From contig NZ_JAHKQT010000001.1 of NCBI RefSeq assembly GCF_018861145.1, forward strand, positions 37,093 through 101,092: a stretch of 64,000 nt of DNA, in the 5' to 3' direction. The notes beneath the pieces are model-generated. The model was not told where the DNA came from and ran no database searches. It saw only the letters and a list, made by a program, of their open reading frames with translations. Source of the DNA: Poseidonibacter lekithochrous. Lineage in GTDB: Bacteria; Campylobacterota; Campylobacteria; Campylobacterales; Arcobacteraceae. Both the position numbers and the translations under genes were made by a program. Shown here in pieces: positions 7,622-17,005 of the stretch (positions within the stretch are counted from its first letter, which is position 1; the number at the start of each line of letters is the position of its first letter).

Positions 7622-9454
7622 TTAAATATTATATAGCAGTGGTAAAAGCCATGAAAAAGTAATCCACATGATAAAAGTCAAAGGAATACCTACTTTTAAG
7701 AAATCTCCAAAAGTATATCCACCTGCTGTCATAACTAGTAAATTTGTTTTATATGCCATTGGTGTCGCATAACTCATATTTGCTCCAAAAAGAACAGCTA
7801 AAACAAAAGGTTCTGCTGGCAAGTTTAATTGTTGAGCAATTCCTATTGCTATTGGAGTTCCAATTACAGCTGCTGCATTATTTGACACGATATTTGTCAT
7901 AATTGCCATTAAAAGCATTAAGCCACTTAACATAAAAGTCGTAGACATTCCATCCATAGATATTACAAAAAGATTTGCTATATATGAAGCTGCCCCTGTT
8001 TTTAAAAGTGCACCTCCAAGTGCTAAAGAAGCTACAACTATCAATATAACTTGTGTATTTAAAGCAGCTGAAGCGTCTTTCCAATTTATACAATTAGTTA
8101 AAAACATCAGAAAAACTCCAAGTGTTGCACTAATAGCAATAGGAAGTATTCCTAAAGCTGCAACAGCAACTATTCCAAACATAATAAAAAATGCTATTGG
8201 CGCTTGTTTTGTATGTGTTAAATCAGAAGTTGCATCTAAAACTAATAGTTCTCTACTTTGTTTTAATTCTAATATATGTTCATTTTTTCCTTGAATTAAT
8301 AAAACATCACCAATTTTTAGACTAATTTGGGCTATATCTTTTAAAATTGTTTCTGTTTTCTTTCCCGAACGATGTAAAGCTAGGGCTATTAAATTATGTC
8401 TTTGTAAAAATCTACTTTGTGAAAGAGTTGTATTATTTAGTTTTGAGCCTTGAGAAATTATCACCTCAGCTATTTGCTGTTCTTCAGCAAGTAAAGGATG
8501 ATCATCATCAACAGCACCTAAACTTGAGTATAAAACTGCATCAAGAATTTTCTCATAACTTTTTAAATTTTCAGGTGTATCTTCAACAACTAACATATCT
8601 TCTGCTTTTATAATTGTCTTAGAATTTGGTAAAACATACATATCATTACTATTTCTATGTATTCTTAAAACCTTCATCATTCCATCTGTTTTTAAAATAA
8701 GTTCATCCAAAGGTTGATCTTTGGAAGCTGATTCTTCTGTAATCATAAGTTTAGCAGTAAATACTCTTGGTGAAGTATCTGAAAAAGGAGCTTGTCTTTC
8801 TTTAATAAAATATGGTACAACTAACCATAAATAAAGCATAGCAAAAGCCCCAGCAATTAAAACAGGTAAAAAGAAATCAAACATCCCAAAATCTTTCATA
8901 CCCATATCAACTGCAACAGAAACAACAAGTAAGTTTGTAGAAGTTCCTATTGTAGTACTCATTCCACCTATTAGTGTTGCAAAGCCCATTGGCATTAAAA
9001 CTTTTGAAGCAGATGTTTTTGTTTTAATTGAAACTGCTGTTAATATTGGCAATAGTAAAATCACAATTGGCACATTATTAACAAAAGCACTCAAAACAGC
9101 ACCTACTATTAAAGTAAGAAGAAGTGATAATTTTGGATAACTACCCCAAATTTTCGATAAAACCCTACCAACTGGTTCTAGTGCACCTGTTCGCACCAAT
9201 CCTTGTCCTGCAATCATTAAAGCACAAACAGCAATTAAAGCTTCATGTCCAAATCCTGAGAAGAAATCTATTGCATGAAGTTCTTTGTTTTCATACTCAT
9301 AAGGAAATATTGTAAAACCCACTGTTAAAGCTACAATAATAAAAAGACTTGAAGTTTCTAATGGAATTTTTTCTCTTGTAAAAAGGAAAAGTGCTAAAAC
9401 AGTCAAAAGCATCACTGCTATTGAATGATTATTAACAGTTGTGATTAATTGCAT
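7622..9454 (-). CDS. SLC13/DASS anion permease with two TrkA-C domains
   Basis: A 610-residue inner-membrane permease. N-terminal membrane segments carry FVNNVPIVILLLPIL near residue 125. A soluble middle part (about residues 220-400) holds two TrkA-C/RCK-C units, each ending in a GD-type turn (KIGDVLLIQG in the second). C-terminal membrane segments carry IVSNNAAAVIGTPIAIG. The paired SNN-type motifs are the ion and substrate sites of the SLC13 fold. Such RCK-bearing members are often assigned to sulfate or other divalent anions; the substrate here is not determinable. It is monocistronic, with AAAAGG upstream of the ATG. Confidence 0.88.
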   Translation of the reverse strand: MQLITTVNNHSIAVMLLTVLALFLFTREKIPLETSSLFIIVALTVGFTIFPYEYENKELHAIDFFSGFGHEALIAVCALMIAGQGLVRTGALEPVGRVLSKIWGSYPKLSLLLTLIVGAVLSAFVNNVPIVILLLPILTAVSIKTKTSASKVLMPMGFATLIGGMSTTIGTSTNLLVVSVAVDMGMKDFGMFDFFLPVLIAGAFAMLYLWLVVPYFIKERQAPFSDTSPRVFTAKLMITEESASKDQPLDELILKTDGMMKVLRIHRNSNDMYVLPNSKTIIKAEDMLVVEDTPENLKSYEKILDAVLYSSLGAVDDDHPLLAEEQQIAEVIISQGSKLNNTTLSQSRFLQRHNLIALALHRSGKKTETILKDIAQISLKIGDVLLIQGKNEHILELKQSRELLVLDATSDLTHTKQAPIAFFIMFGIVAVAALGILPIAISATLGVFLMFLTNCINWKDASAALNTQVILIVVASLALGGALLKTGAASYIANLFVISMDGMSTTFMLSGLMLLMAIMTNIVSNNAAAVIGTPIAIGIAQQLNLPAEPFVLAVLFGANMSYATPMAYKTNLLVMTAGGYTFGDFLKVGIPLTFIMWITFSWLLPLLYNI

Positions 9455-9554
9455 AAAATACCTTTTTTATTTATTACTTTGATTATATCAAATATAGATA
9501 TAAATAGAAATATTTGTTATAATCATTTTTTTAAATATATACTCAAGGATATAA

Positions 9555-10304
9555 ATGAAAATAGCTATTTTATCTGATATCAAATCTAATGTTTATGCTC
9601 TACAAGCTGTACTAGAAGATATAAAAACTAAACAAATTGATGTTATGTTAAACCTTGGTGATTCTTTTTATGGACCAATAGAACCTAAAGCTACCTATGA
9701 TTTAATAAGATAAAATCAATTTATCAATCTTTTAGGAGATGAAGATAGAAAGATTTTAGAATCAACACTTGCTCAACTTGAAGAAAATGAGACATTAAGA
9801 TATGCCTACAATAATTTAGGAGATGATGTTTTATATTGGATTCAAGATTTACCTTTTGAAAAACTAGTTGGATCAGATTATTATATGATTCATGGAACAT
9901 ATTTAGATGATAGTGTTTATATGATAGAAGATATTACAAGTGGAAAAGCAATTCTAAGAGATGACAAAAAAATATTAGAAATCATAGATGATATAAGCTC
10001 GACATTTGTACTGTGTGGAAATTCATGCCTACCTAGATGTATAACTTTAAGTTCAGGTCAAGTTGTAATAAATCCAGGTTCAGTTGGACTTCAAGCTTTT
10101 AAAGCTGAAAATCCAAATGAGTATTCAATAGAAAATAACACTCCTCATGCTTCTTATGTTATTTTAACAGTTGAGGATAATACATATGCAGTTGAACCTG
10201 TACGAGTCGCTTATGACTATGAGAAGGCAGCTTTAAAGGCAGAAGAAAATAACAGACCTGATTGGGCATATAGTTTAAGAACAGGAAAAGTTTTAAACAA
10301 ATAG
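9555..10304 (+). pseudogene. Decayed metallophosphoesterase (YfcE-like fold) with an in-frame TAA
   Basis: A 249-codon reading frame is interrupted at codon 53 by TAA (9711-9713), with no frameshift; both sides belong to one calcineurin-like phosphoesterase. Several metal ligands are also changed: SDIK replaces SDIH (residues 7-10), GDED replaces the GNxD motif, and GNSC replaces the GHTH motif. LGD near residue 38 and the HGT motif remain. Loss of ligands together with the stop argues that function was lost before or alongside the nonsense change. The part from 9885 on is an open frame of 139 residues. The stop is TAA, so selenocysteine cannot explain it. Confidence 0.8.
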
Positions 10305-10386
10305 TTAGTTAATTATTTAATAAGTAAATGAAGTCTCTTTGGCTATCATACAAAAAAGTAATCTGATAATAGGAATTTTAAATATA

Positions 10387-11556
10387 ATGCAAAATATAAG
10401 TGAATTAGTAGAACAAGTAATAAATGAAGAAAATATAATATCTGCAGTTTTTAGTGGTATTCAAAAAAAAGCTATTAAAACTTTTAACAAAGTTACAATA
10501 AAAAAAGTAACAATCCAAAATGAAGTAAAATATCAATTTGAGTATTTTTATGATAAAAATGTTGAGCATAAAAACTTAGAAGACAATGAAACAAAAGCTG
10601 AAATAAGTAATTTACTTGAAACATATTTTAAACAAGCACTTATAAATACTACTCATTCAGATTATCACATACTAATAAATAAAAAAGGTGAGGCAAAAAT
10701 AAATAAAAAAGCACCTACAAAAAAGTTTGAAGAAGTATCTCACAATAGAAAAAAAAAGTATATTCTAAATGAAGGTGAACTATCGCCCTTTTTAATTGAA
10801 CTTGGAATCATGACTAGTGAGGGTAAAATTGTAAACTCAAAATATGATAAGTTTAAACAAATAAATCGTTACTTAGAGTTAGTATCTGACTGTATTCCTT
10901 ACTTAGATAAAAATAAAACTATTAGAATTATTGATTTTGGATGTGGAAAAGCATACCTTACTTTTGCACTTTATGATTATCTTGTACTAAAAATGGGATA
11001 TAACGTAGAAATTGTTGGATTAGATTTAAAAGAAAATGTTATCAAGTTCTGCTCAAACTTAGCTAAAAAATTAAATTATGATGATTTAAGATTTGAACAA
11101 GGCGATATTAAAGGCTTTGATCAATTTGGTGATGTTGATATGGTTATTTCACTACATGCTTGTAATACAGCAACAGATGAAGCACTAGCAAAAGCAGTTA
11201 ACTGGGGTGCTAAAGTAATCTTAGCAGTTCCATGTTGTCAACATGAATTCTTAAAGAAAATCAAAAATGATAAAATGATTCCTATGATGAAATTTGGAAT
11301 CATAAAAGAAAAATTAGCTTCATTACTAACAGATAGTGTTAGAGCAAATGTGTTAGAAATTATGGGTTATCGTACTCAAGTTCTTGAATTTATAGACATG
11401 GAACATACCCCTAAAAATATAATGATAAGAGCTTTTTTTGAAGAAACTTCTAATATTGACAAAGTTGTTAATCAATATAAAGAGTTTAAAAATGAATGGA
11501 GTATTTCTCCATATATAGAAGAAGCTTTTGGAAAAAGTTTAACAGATAAATTATAA
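10387..11556 (+). CDS. SAM-dependent methyltransferase (Methyltransf_32-like)
   Basis: A 389-residue class I methyltransferase. The SAM-binding loop IRIIDFGCGKAYLTFALYDY lies near residues 178-197, the acidic end of strand two is VGLDLKE, and the catalytic-region motif is VPCCQHEFL near residue 285. This CC(Q)HE pattern is shared with the methyltransferase part of GSTCD-like proteins and may act on RNA. The N-terminal 150 residues are lysine-rich. Start choice is uncertain: the ATG at 10387 has AGGA twelve bases upstream, and an alternative TTG lies at 10339. It stands alone downstream of the phosphoesterase pseudogene. Confidence 0.83.
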   Translation: MQNISELVEQVINEENIISAVFSGIQKKAIKTFNKVTIKKVTIQNEVKYQFEYFYDKNVEHKNLEDNETKAEISNLLETYFKQALINTTHSDYHILINKKGEAKINKKAPTKKFEEVSHNRKKKYILNEGELSPFLIELGIMTSEGKIVNSKYDKFKQINRYLELVSDCIPYLDKNKTIRIIDFGCGKAYLTFALYDYLVLKMGYNVEIVGLDLKENVIKFCSNLAKKLNYDDLRFEQGDIKGFDQFGDVDMVISLHACNTATDEALAKAVNWGAKVILAVPCCQHEFLKKIKNDKMIPMMKFGIIKEKLASLLTDSVRANVLEIMGYRTQVLEFIDMEHTPKNIMIRAFFEETSNIDKVVNQYKEFKNEWSISPYIEEAFGKSLTDKL

Positions 11557-11558
11557 AC

Positions 11559-11583
11559 CCAAGTTATTTAATTAATAACTTGG
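11559..11583. terminator. Bidirectional hairpin between convergent genes
   Basis: The perfect 10-bp arms CCAAGTTATT and AATAACTTGG with a TAATT loop lie three bases past the methyltransferase stop and eight before the opposing gene's stop. The T-run on either side is poor. Confidence 0.6.
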
Positions 11584-11591
11584 AAATATAT

Positions 11592-11891
11592 TTAACTTAC
11601 ACTACATGTACCATCAGAACATTTTTTCTCTGTATCATCATCCCAACTAGATAATGCTGTTCTTGCTACAACACCAGCATTAGTTAGTGCAACAAGATCT
11701 GTTAACTCTATAAGTTCTTCTTTTGTAATACCATCTTCTAATGCATCTTTAAATCTTCTATTTGAACAAACTGTACATCCTACTGTAAGAGTTACAGCTA
11801 AACCTATTAAGTGTTTTTCTCTTTTTGAAAGAGATAAACTCTCACTTGTTTCATTTAATGCTTTTACTGTTTTTAAATCTTGTCCTGTCAT
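11592..11891 (-). CDS. AhpD-like carboxymuconolactone decarboxylase family protein
   Basis: A 99-residue all-helical CMD-family protein. The redox motif CTVC lies near residues 39-42 in VGCTVCSNRRFKDALEDG, which fits an AhpD-type thiol peroxidase partner more than a true decarboxylase, although the histidine after the second cysteine is replaced. A second cysteine pair occurs at the C-terminus (CSDGTCS). It is the last gene of a minus-strand series from 14975, 94 bases after yaeQ. The physiological electron donor is unknown. Confidence 0.82.
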   Translation of the reverse strand: MTGQDLKTVKALNETSESLSLSKREKHLIGLAVTLTVGCTVCSNRRFKDALEDGITKEELIELTDLVALTNAGVVARTALSSWDDDTEKKCSDGTCSVS

Positions 11892-11985
11892 TTTATAGCC
11901 TTTTATATAATATTTTTTAGATTGTAGAATAAATATTCTACAATGTCAAGACTTTAATTAGCTATTTTTATAAAATAGAAAATAC

Positions 11986-12516
11986 TTACTTACAAATGTC
12001 CTGAGTGATTACTACGCTGTTATTATCATCGATTAAAGTTAGTTCATTATCAAGTATATTGCACTGAATCTTCATAGAGCGATTATATAGTAATTCAATA
12101 TCACCATCAATATTTAAATGTATTATGTGAAGATTTTTAAAACGAAAAAGTGAGTTTTCTATTTGTTTAAACCATATACTAGCTAGACTCTCTTTGAAAG
12201 TATATATTATTACTTTTTCAGAACGTCCACATGCTTTTTTAATTCGTTTTTCATCAGGTTGACCTAAATCTATCCACATTTCAATATCATCACCAAATGA
12301 TTTTTGCCATAAATCAGGCTCATCATCAGTAGATATCCCTTTACAGAACATCAGTGTATCATTTGCATTTAATACAAAAGCCACTAATCTAATCATTAGT
12401 CGTAAATCATTTTCTGATGGATGCTGAGCTATTGTTAAATGATGTTCTTCATAATAGTTTTCATCCATATTTGATATATTTAGTAAAGCTTTGTTAATAG
12501 TTGCGTTTGCAGCCAT
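11986..12516 (-). CDS. yaeQ: YaeQ family protein
   Basis: A 176-residue YaeQ protein, a family with a PD-(D/E)XK-like nuclease fold but no established enzyme activity. Strong family motifs are HHLTIAQHPSEND near residues 25-37, STDDEPDLWQKS near 62-73, and EMWIDLGQPDEKRIKKACGR near 78-97. Length is typical. It lies 53 bases after the rhodanese gene on the same strand. YaeQ has been linked to suppression of RfaH-dependent phenotypes in enterobacteria; that does not transfer reliably here. Confidence 0.9.
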   Translation of the reverse strand: MAANATINKALLNISNMDENYYEEHHLTIAQHPSENDLRLMIRLVAFVLNANDTLMFCKGISTDDEPDLWQKSFGDDIEMWIDLGQPDEKRIKKACGRSEKVIIYTFKESLASIWFKQIENSLFRFKNLHIIHLNIDGDIELLYNRSMKIQCNILDNELTLIDDNNSVVITQDICK

Positions 12517-12569
12517 TGATATCCTTTTTCATATCTAGTTTGACTGATTATAGCCAAATAGCTTAGATA

Positions 12570-12920
12570 TTACTGAAACTTTGTAAGAGATTTCCATGTT
12601 CCTGCATTATGAACATTGTCAAATCCTATTGCTTTTAAGTTACGTTTTGCAGCGGCACTTCTACTTCCACTTGCACAACAAAGAATTATAGGTTTTGTAT
12701 TATCAAACTCTTTCATTCTTTTTTCTAGTGAGCCTAATGGAATATTAATACTTCCATCTTTATGTGCACTTGCAAACTCATCTTCAGTTCGAACATCAAT
12801 AATTTGTCCACCTTGTTTAAGTAGAGAAGGAACAAGCTTCAATACTTTATAGGTAGTGTATTTTCTATATCCTATAAAAACTGCCAATGCTAAAACTGCA
12901 TAAATTATATTTTCGTTCAT
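12570..12920 (-). CDS. Membrane-anchored rhodanese-like protein
   Basis: A 116-residue single rhodanese domain with an N-terminal membrane helix (about residues 4-18). The domain shows IIDVRTEDEFASAHKDGSIN, then the active-site loop CCASGSRS, with the catalytic cysteine being the first or second of the pair. It ends NAGTWKSL as in other single-domain rhodaneses. Sulfur transfer at the membrane is likely, with the partner unknown. It lies 10 bases after the SMI1/KNR4 gene. Confidence 0.88.
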   Translation of the reverse strand: MNENIIYAVLALAVFIGYRKYTTYKVLKLVPSLLKQGGQIIDVRTEDEFASAHKDGSINIPLGSLEKRMKEFDNTKPIILCCASGSRSAAAKRNLKAIGFDNVHNAGTWKSLTKFQ

Positions 12921-12930
12921 AAACTTTTCC

Positions 12931-13494
12931 TTATTCTATTTCATCTTTGTAAACTATAGAGTTATATTCTTTTGAATAAAAAAGCTCACCTGAATTTAAC
13001 TGATTAACATATTCTTTAAACCATTGAGAAAAACTCATAGCTACTATTTCTCTTTGCTCAACTTCATACCATAAAGTAATAACTTGACCTTTTGTTCCAG
13101 AAGAATTTGGGTCTAAATCAAGACAATAGTGATCTCCACAACCATCACTTGTAAAGGGAATCCAACATTTATTCCACCAGTCATTCTTTACACCCTCATC
13201 GGGTATTGATACTTTATTTATACGGTCATTTTCAAGTAAGTTTTTCCAAATATTAAATTCTTCAATAATACGATGCGTTGACAAAAATTCCTGAGAATCA
13301 AAAAGCCAAGCAGCCTTTCCTTTTTGACCATTATGTATTTTTAATATTTCAAGAAAGTCATCTGGTAAATCTACACCAATTGTAAATGTAAGTTCTTCTA
13401 TCTCAGCAGTTGTAGCTGGTGGATTTAAATCTAATAAACCATCACTATAATTGAAAGAAAGCCATTGTTTAAACTTGTCAAATTCTTTATTCAT
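12931..13494 (-). CDS. SMI1/KNR4 family protein
   Basis: A 187-residue SMI1/KNR4 (SUKH superfamily) protein. The N-terminal pattern PPATTAEIEELTFTIGVDLP (residues 25-44) followed by DDFLEILKIHNGQ is the family signature, and CWIPFTSDGCGDHYCLDLDP forms the central sheet. SUKH proteins are often immunity proteins against contact-dependent toxins, but many are stand-alone regulators as here. No toxin gene lies beside it. Eight bases separate it from the diguanylate cyclase gene. Confidence 0.85.
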   Translation of the reverse strand: MNKEFDKFKQWLSFNYSDGLLDLNPPATTAEIEELTFTIGVDLPDDFLEILKIHNGQKGKAAWLFDSQEFLSTHRIIEEFNIWKNLLENDRINKVSIPDEGVKNDWWNKCWIPFTSDGCGDHYCLDLDPNSSGTKGQVITLWYEVEQREIVAMSFSQWFKEYVNQLNSGELFYSKEYNSIVYKDEIE

Positions 13495-13502
13495 TTAAAT
13501 CC

Positions 13503-14975
13503 TTATTTTTTAAAACTTGTTTTATTTTTCCCAGAATTTTTTGAATTATAAAGTAAATCATCAAGTCTCTTTAAAATATTTTCTGTTAAATCTTCATCAT
13601 TTTTTTGTACTACAGAAAGACTTATTGTCATATGCCCTACTGTTTTAAATACATTTTTATCTATTAATAATCTTAATTTTTCTGCTAGTTTCAATGCATT
13701 ATCTAAATCTGTTTCAGGAGCAAGTATTAAAAATTCTTCTCCACCCCAACGTATAAGATAATCATTTTCTCTTATGCTTTTATTTATTAATTCACACATT
13801 GATACAAGAACATCATCTCCAACTAAATGTCCATAATTATCATTAATCTTTTTAAAAGAATCAATATCAAGCATAATCATAGAAAAGGGCCTATTATATC
13901 TATCACATCTTTTTGTTTCAAGATCATAAATATATTGAAAACCATTTCTATTATATGTTTTAGTTAAATTATCATACATATGTTTCTTTTCCATTTTTCT
14001 CATAAAAAAAGTTACTACTAGAGATATAACACAAGCTAAAACTATCAAATATAAAAGAATTTTATAAATTTTTAATATATTTTCATATTTAGTTTGATCA
14101 AAAAGTATTGAATACATTATTTTTGCATTTGAAGAAATTGGACTCTCTTCAATAATAAAAACTTCTCTAAATACATTATTCTCTTTTTTTATAATCTTTG
14201 AAATAGAATTATTAAAATCTAATTTAGAGAGTCTATTCCCTTCTAAAATTCTATGTTTTAATTCTTCAAGAGAGGGCTTTAATCCTTTATATTTTTTAAA
14301 ATAAAAATCTGCCGTAAACTTTTCATCTTCAAGATATAAATAAACTTTTAATCCTTTTATATATTTATACTTATCTACATTCGCATGCAATTTTTCTAAA
14401 ACATTATCAAAGCCTTCATAAGTATAACTTACTTGCAATATTTTTTTATCATTAGGAGAATTAAGATATGAGTCAGAAAAACTAAAAAATCTATTAGTGC
14501 TAGATTCGATAGTAGGAGCAGAAACACCTATCTTTTTATCTTTTTTATGTTTTTTAAAAGTATCTTTTGCAAATGATATATCAAATCCTATATCATTTTT
14601 AAATGTAGTATTTCTTATTATTAAATTATCATCCGAAATGTAAATATTGTATCTGTTATTATTATCATTGATTTTATTGTAGATTTCTTGTAAATCAATA
14701 TTTAATGGATCTTTTTGTTTATTAATATAATCTAATACAATTTGATGTTTTTGTTTCAATAATTGTTTTTGCTTTTCATATTTATATAAAACTTTTGCAA
14801 ATATATTTGAAGTGTCTCTTTGTATTGTATTAAATACAATTTCTTGTTCTAACTTATTTGATACAATTAAATTACTTCTTAGAAAAAATATACTAATAAA
14901 TGAGATAACAGCAAATAAGAGAAGAAACAATCCAAGATATGTTGATAAATTTAGTTTATTTAATCTTTTAACCAT
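13503..14975 (-). CDS. Diguanylate cyclase with periplasmic sensor region
   Basis: A 490-residue membrane protein making cyclic di-GMP. A transmembrane helix at about residues 13-31 and another at about 305-325 flank a periplasmic sensor region of roughly 270 residues, probably Cache-type. The GGDEF domain follows, with the active site WGGEEF and, five residues before it, the inhibitory-site pattern RxxD (REND), so product inhibition is expected. No EAL domain is present. It heads the minus-strand series running down to the AhpD-like gene. The signal sensed is unknown. Confidence 0.93.
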   Translation of the reverse strand: MVKRLNKLNLSTYLGLFLLLFAVISFISIFFLRSNLIVSNKLEQEIVFNTIQRDTSNIFAKVLYKYEKQKQLLKQKHQIVLDYINKQKDPLNIDLQEIYNKINDNNNRYNIYISDDNLIIRNTTFKNDIGFDISFAKDTFKKHKKDKKIGVSAPTIESSTNRFFSFSDSYLNSPNDKKILQVSYTYEGFDNVLEKLHANVDKYKYIKGLKVYLYLEDEKFTADFYFKKYKGLKPSLEELKHRILEGNRLSKLDFNNSISKIIKKENNVFREVFIIEESPISSNAKIMYSILFDQTKYENILKIYKILLYLIVLACVISLVVTFFMRKMEKKHMYDNLTKTYNRNGFQYIYDLETKRCDRYNRPFSMIMLDIDSFKKINDNYGHLVGDDVLVSMCELINKSIRENDYLIRWGGEEFLILAPETDLDNALKLAEKLRLLIDKNVFKTVGHMTISLSVVQKNDEDLTENILKRLDDLLYNSKNSGKNKTSFKK

Positions 14976-15004
14976 AATATATATTCTATCTTGTTTTCAC
15001 TGAT

Positions 15005-15892
15005 TTAATTCGAAGTTATTACTGAAGCTAATTTTTTTTCAACAAATTTTATAAAAGTATCAAATAATAAACTTGAAGTTTTATTTTTATTATAAATAAG
15101 TGAAAACTCTCTTTTAAAAGATATATTTGTTAATTTAATTTCAAAAAGTTTTTTTTCTTCCAATTCTTTTTTTACAGCAAGTTTAGATATTGCAGTTATA
15201 GTATTTGGATTATCTAAAATAATTGTTTTAATCTCTTGAAAACTGTGTAATTGCATAAATATATTTATATTTTTTGCATACTCACCTAAGGAATCTATAA
15301 AAATTTCTTTTGTTCCAGACCCACTCTCTCTTAAAATCCATTTTTTATCTATAGTATCTATATATTTCTCTTTTTCATAATTTTTGTCTGATGTAACTAT
15401 AATAAGTTCGTCATCACAAAGATATTTTTTTATGATACTTGAATGAGTAAGATTTGTTTCAATAAGTCCAATATCTAAATCTCCATCAACAATTTTTTCG
15501 ATAGTTTCTGTTGAATTAATTGAATCTATTTTAAATGATACTTCAGGATATATACTTAAAAATTCAAAATATATATCTGGCATGACATAGTTTGAAATTG
15601 TTTTACTTGCTGAAATTTTTAAAGTACCTGCTAATTTGTTCTTTTGGAAAATAGTTTGTGCATCTTTAAGTGCTATATAGTGTTGATAAGTTTGTGCTTT
15701 AAAATATCTTCCTCTTTCATTTAAAAGAAGTTTTTTTCCTATTCTATCGAAAAGCTTTTCATTGAGTTTCTCTTCTAATGATTTAATAGCTATAGAGATT
15801 GCTGATTGGCTTATGTCTAATTCTTGTGCTAGTTTAGTTACTTGTGGATTGTCACACAAGTGATAGAAAAAATTCAATTCTTTAAATGTCAT
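15005..15892 (-). CDS. LysR family transcriptional regulator
   Basis: A 295-residue LysR regulator. The N-terminal winged helix has QVTKLAQELDISQSAISIAI (residues 17-36), followed by a periplasmic-binding-protein-like effector domain from about residue 90. It is divergent from the YeiH-family exporter at 15989 with 96 bases between, the arrangement seen in many genomes where a LysR regulator controls a neighbouring YeiH. The effector is not evident. Confidence 0.92.
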   Translation of the reverse strand: MTFKELNFFYHLCDNPQVTKLAQELDISQSAISIAIKSLEEKLNEKLFDRIGKKLLLNERGRYFKAQTYQHYIALKDAQTIFQKNKLAGTLKISASKTISNYVMPDIYFEFLSIYPEVSFKIDSINSTETIEKIVDGDLDIGLIETNLTHSSIIKKYLCDDELIIVTSDKNYEKEKYIDTIDKKWILRESGSGTKEIFIDSLGEYAKNINIFMQLHSFQEIKTIILDNPNTITAISKLAVKKELEEKKLFEIKLTNISFKREFSLIYNKNKTSSLLFDTFIKFVEKKLASVITSN

Positions 15893-15988
15893 ATCTATCC
15901 TTATATAAAATATATATTATTATATTAAATTTAATATATTTTACATATTAATTTAAAAGAGTTATACTTCAAAAAATAAAGGAAGATT

Positions 15989-17005
15989 ATGAAAATAGAA
16001 AAAAACTTACTCTATGGCTTACTAATAATAGGCTTAGGTACAGGTATTTCAATTTTAATTGCAAATATAGAAGTAATCAGAGTTTTAAGTATTAGTCCAC
16101 TTATAATTGCTATTTTTTTAGGAGCAATACTAACACATATTTTAAATCAAAAAACAATGGATTATCTAGAAAGTGCTATTGGTTTTAGTACAAAAAGAGT
16201 TTTACGATTTGGTATTATCTTATATGGTTTTAGGCTAACTCTACAAAATCTTGAAGAAGTAGGATTAGAAGGTTTTATATTTGCTGTTTTTATTGTAGCT
16301 AGTACTTTTATCATTGGTTATTTTATAGGGACTAAAATACTTAAAATGGATAAAGAAATCACTATTTTAACAAGTATAGGAAGCTCAATTTGTGGTGCAG
16401 CTGCAGTCTTAGCAACTGAATCAGTTATAAAAACACCTGCATATAAAAGTGCAGTTGCTGTATCAACGGTTGTAATATTTGGAACATTTGCAATGTTGTT
16501 GTATCCATTTTTGTATAAATTAGGTATTTTTGATTTAAGTCCACAAGACTTTGGAATCTATTTAGGTGGAACATTACATGAAGTTGCACATGTGGTAGCT
16601 GCCGGTAATGCTGTTGATAATGAAGTTGCAAGTTATGCTGTTATTGAAAAGATGATAAGAGTGATGATGCTTGCACCTTTTTTAATCATACTTGGCTTTT
16701 TTTGGATAAAAAAAGAAACTAATAAAATAAAACAAAAAGTAGTTATTCCATGGTTTGCAGTTTTATTTTGCGTAGTTATTGTATTTAATTCTTTTGAGTT
16801 TATCTCTGCAGAAAATATTATTTTGATAAATGATTTTGATACTTTTTTATTGGCTATGGCAATGTTTGCCTTGGGATTACAAACACATATCTCAAAATTC
16901 AAGAAAGTAGGTGCTAAACCATTTTATTTAGCATCTATTTTATTTATTTGGCTTATTGTTGGGGGATTGAATGGTTTAGAGTTTATAGTAAATGTTATGC
17001 ATTAA
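15989..17005 (+). CDS. YeiH family putative sulfate exporter
   Basis: A 338-residue integral membrane protein of the YeiH/UPF0324 family with about ten hydrophobic segments. Signatures include FGIILYGFRLTLQ near residue 75, SIGSSICGAAAVLATE near residues 129-144 and GTLHEVAHVVAAG near 194. Family members are annotated as putative sulfate or sulfite-related exporters on limited evidence. AAGGAAGATT precedes the ATG. Its last eleven bases overlap the end of the convergent pseudouridine synthase gene. Confidence 0.88.
   Translation: MKIEKNLLYGLLIIGLGTGISILIANIEVIRVLSISPLIIAIFLGAILTHILNQKTMDYLESAIGFSTKRVLRFGIILYGFRLTLQNLEEVGLEGFIFAVFIVASTFIIGYFIGTKILKMDKEITILTSIGSSICGAAAVLATESVIKTPAYKSAVAVSTVVIFGTFAMLLYPFLYKLGIFDLSPQDFGIYLGGTLHEVAHVVAAGNAVDNEVASYAVIEKMIRVMMLAPFLIILGFFWIKKETNKIKQKVVIPWFAVLFCVVIVFNSFEFISAENIILINDFDTFLLAMAMFALGLQTHISKFKKVGAKPFYLASILFIWLIVGGLNGLEFIVNVMH

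Noticed and set aside
9711-9713. Possible recoded stop in the metallophosphoesterase
   Set aside because: It is TAA, which SelB does not decode, and the active-site motifs are also lost, so pseudogene is the better reading.
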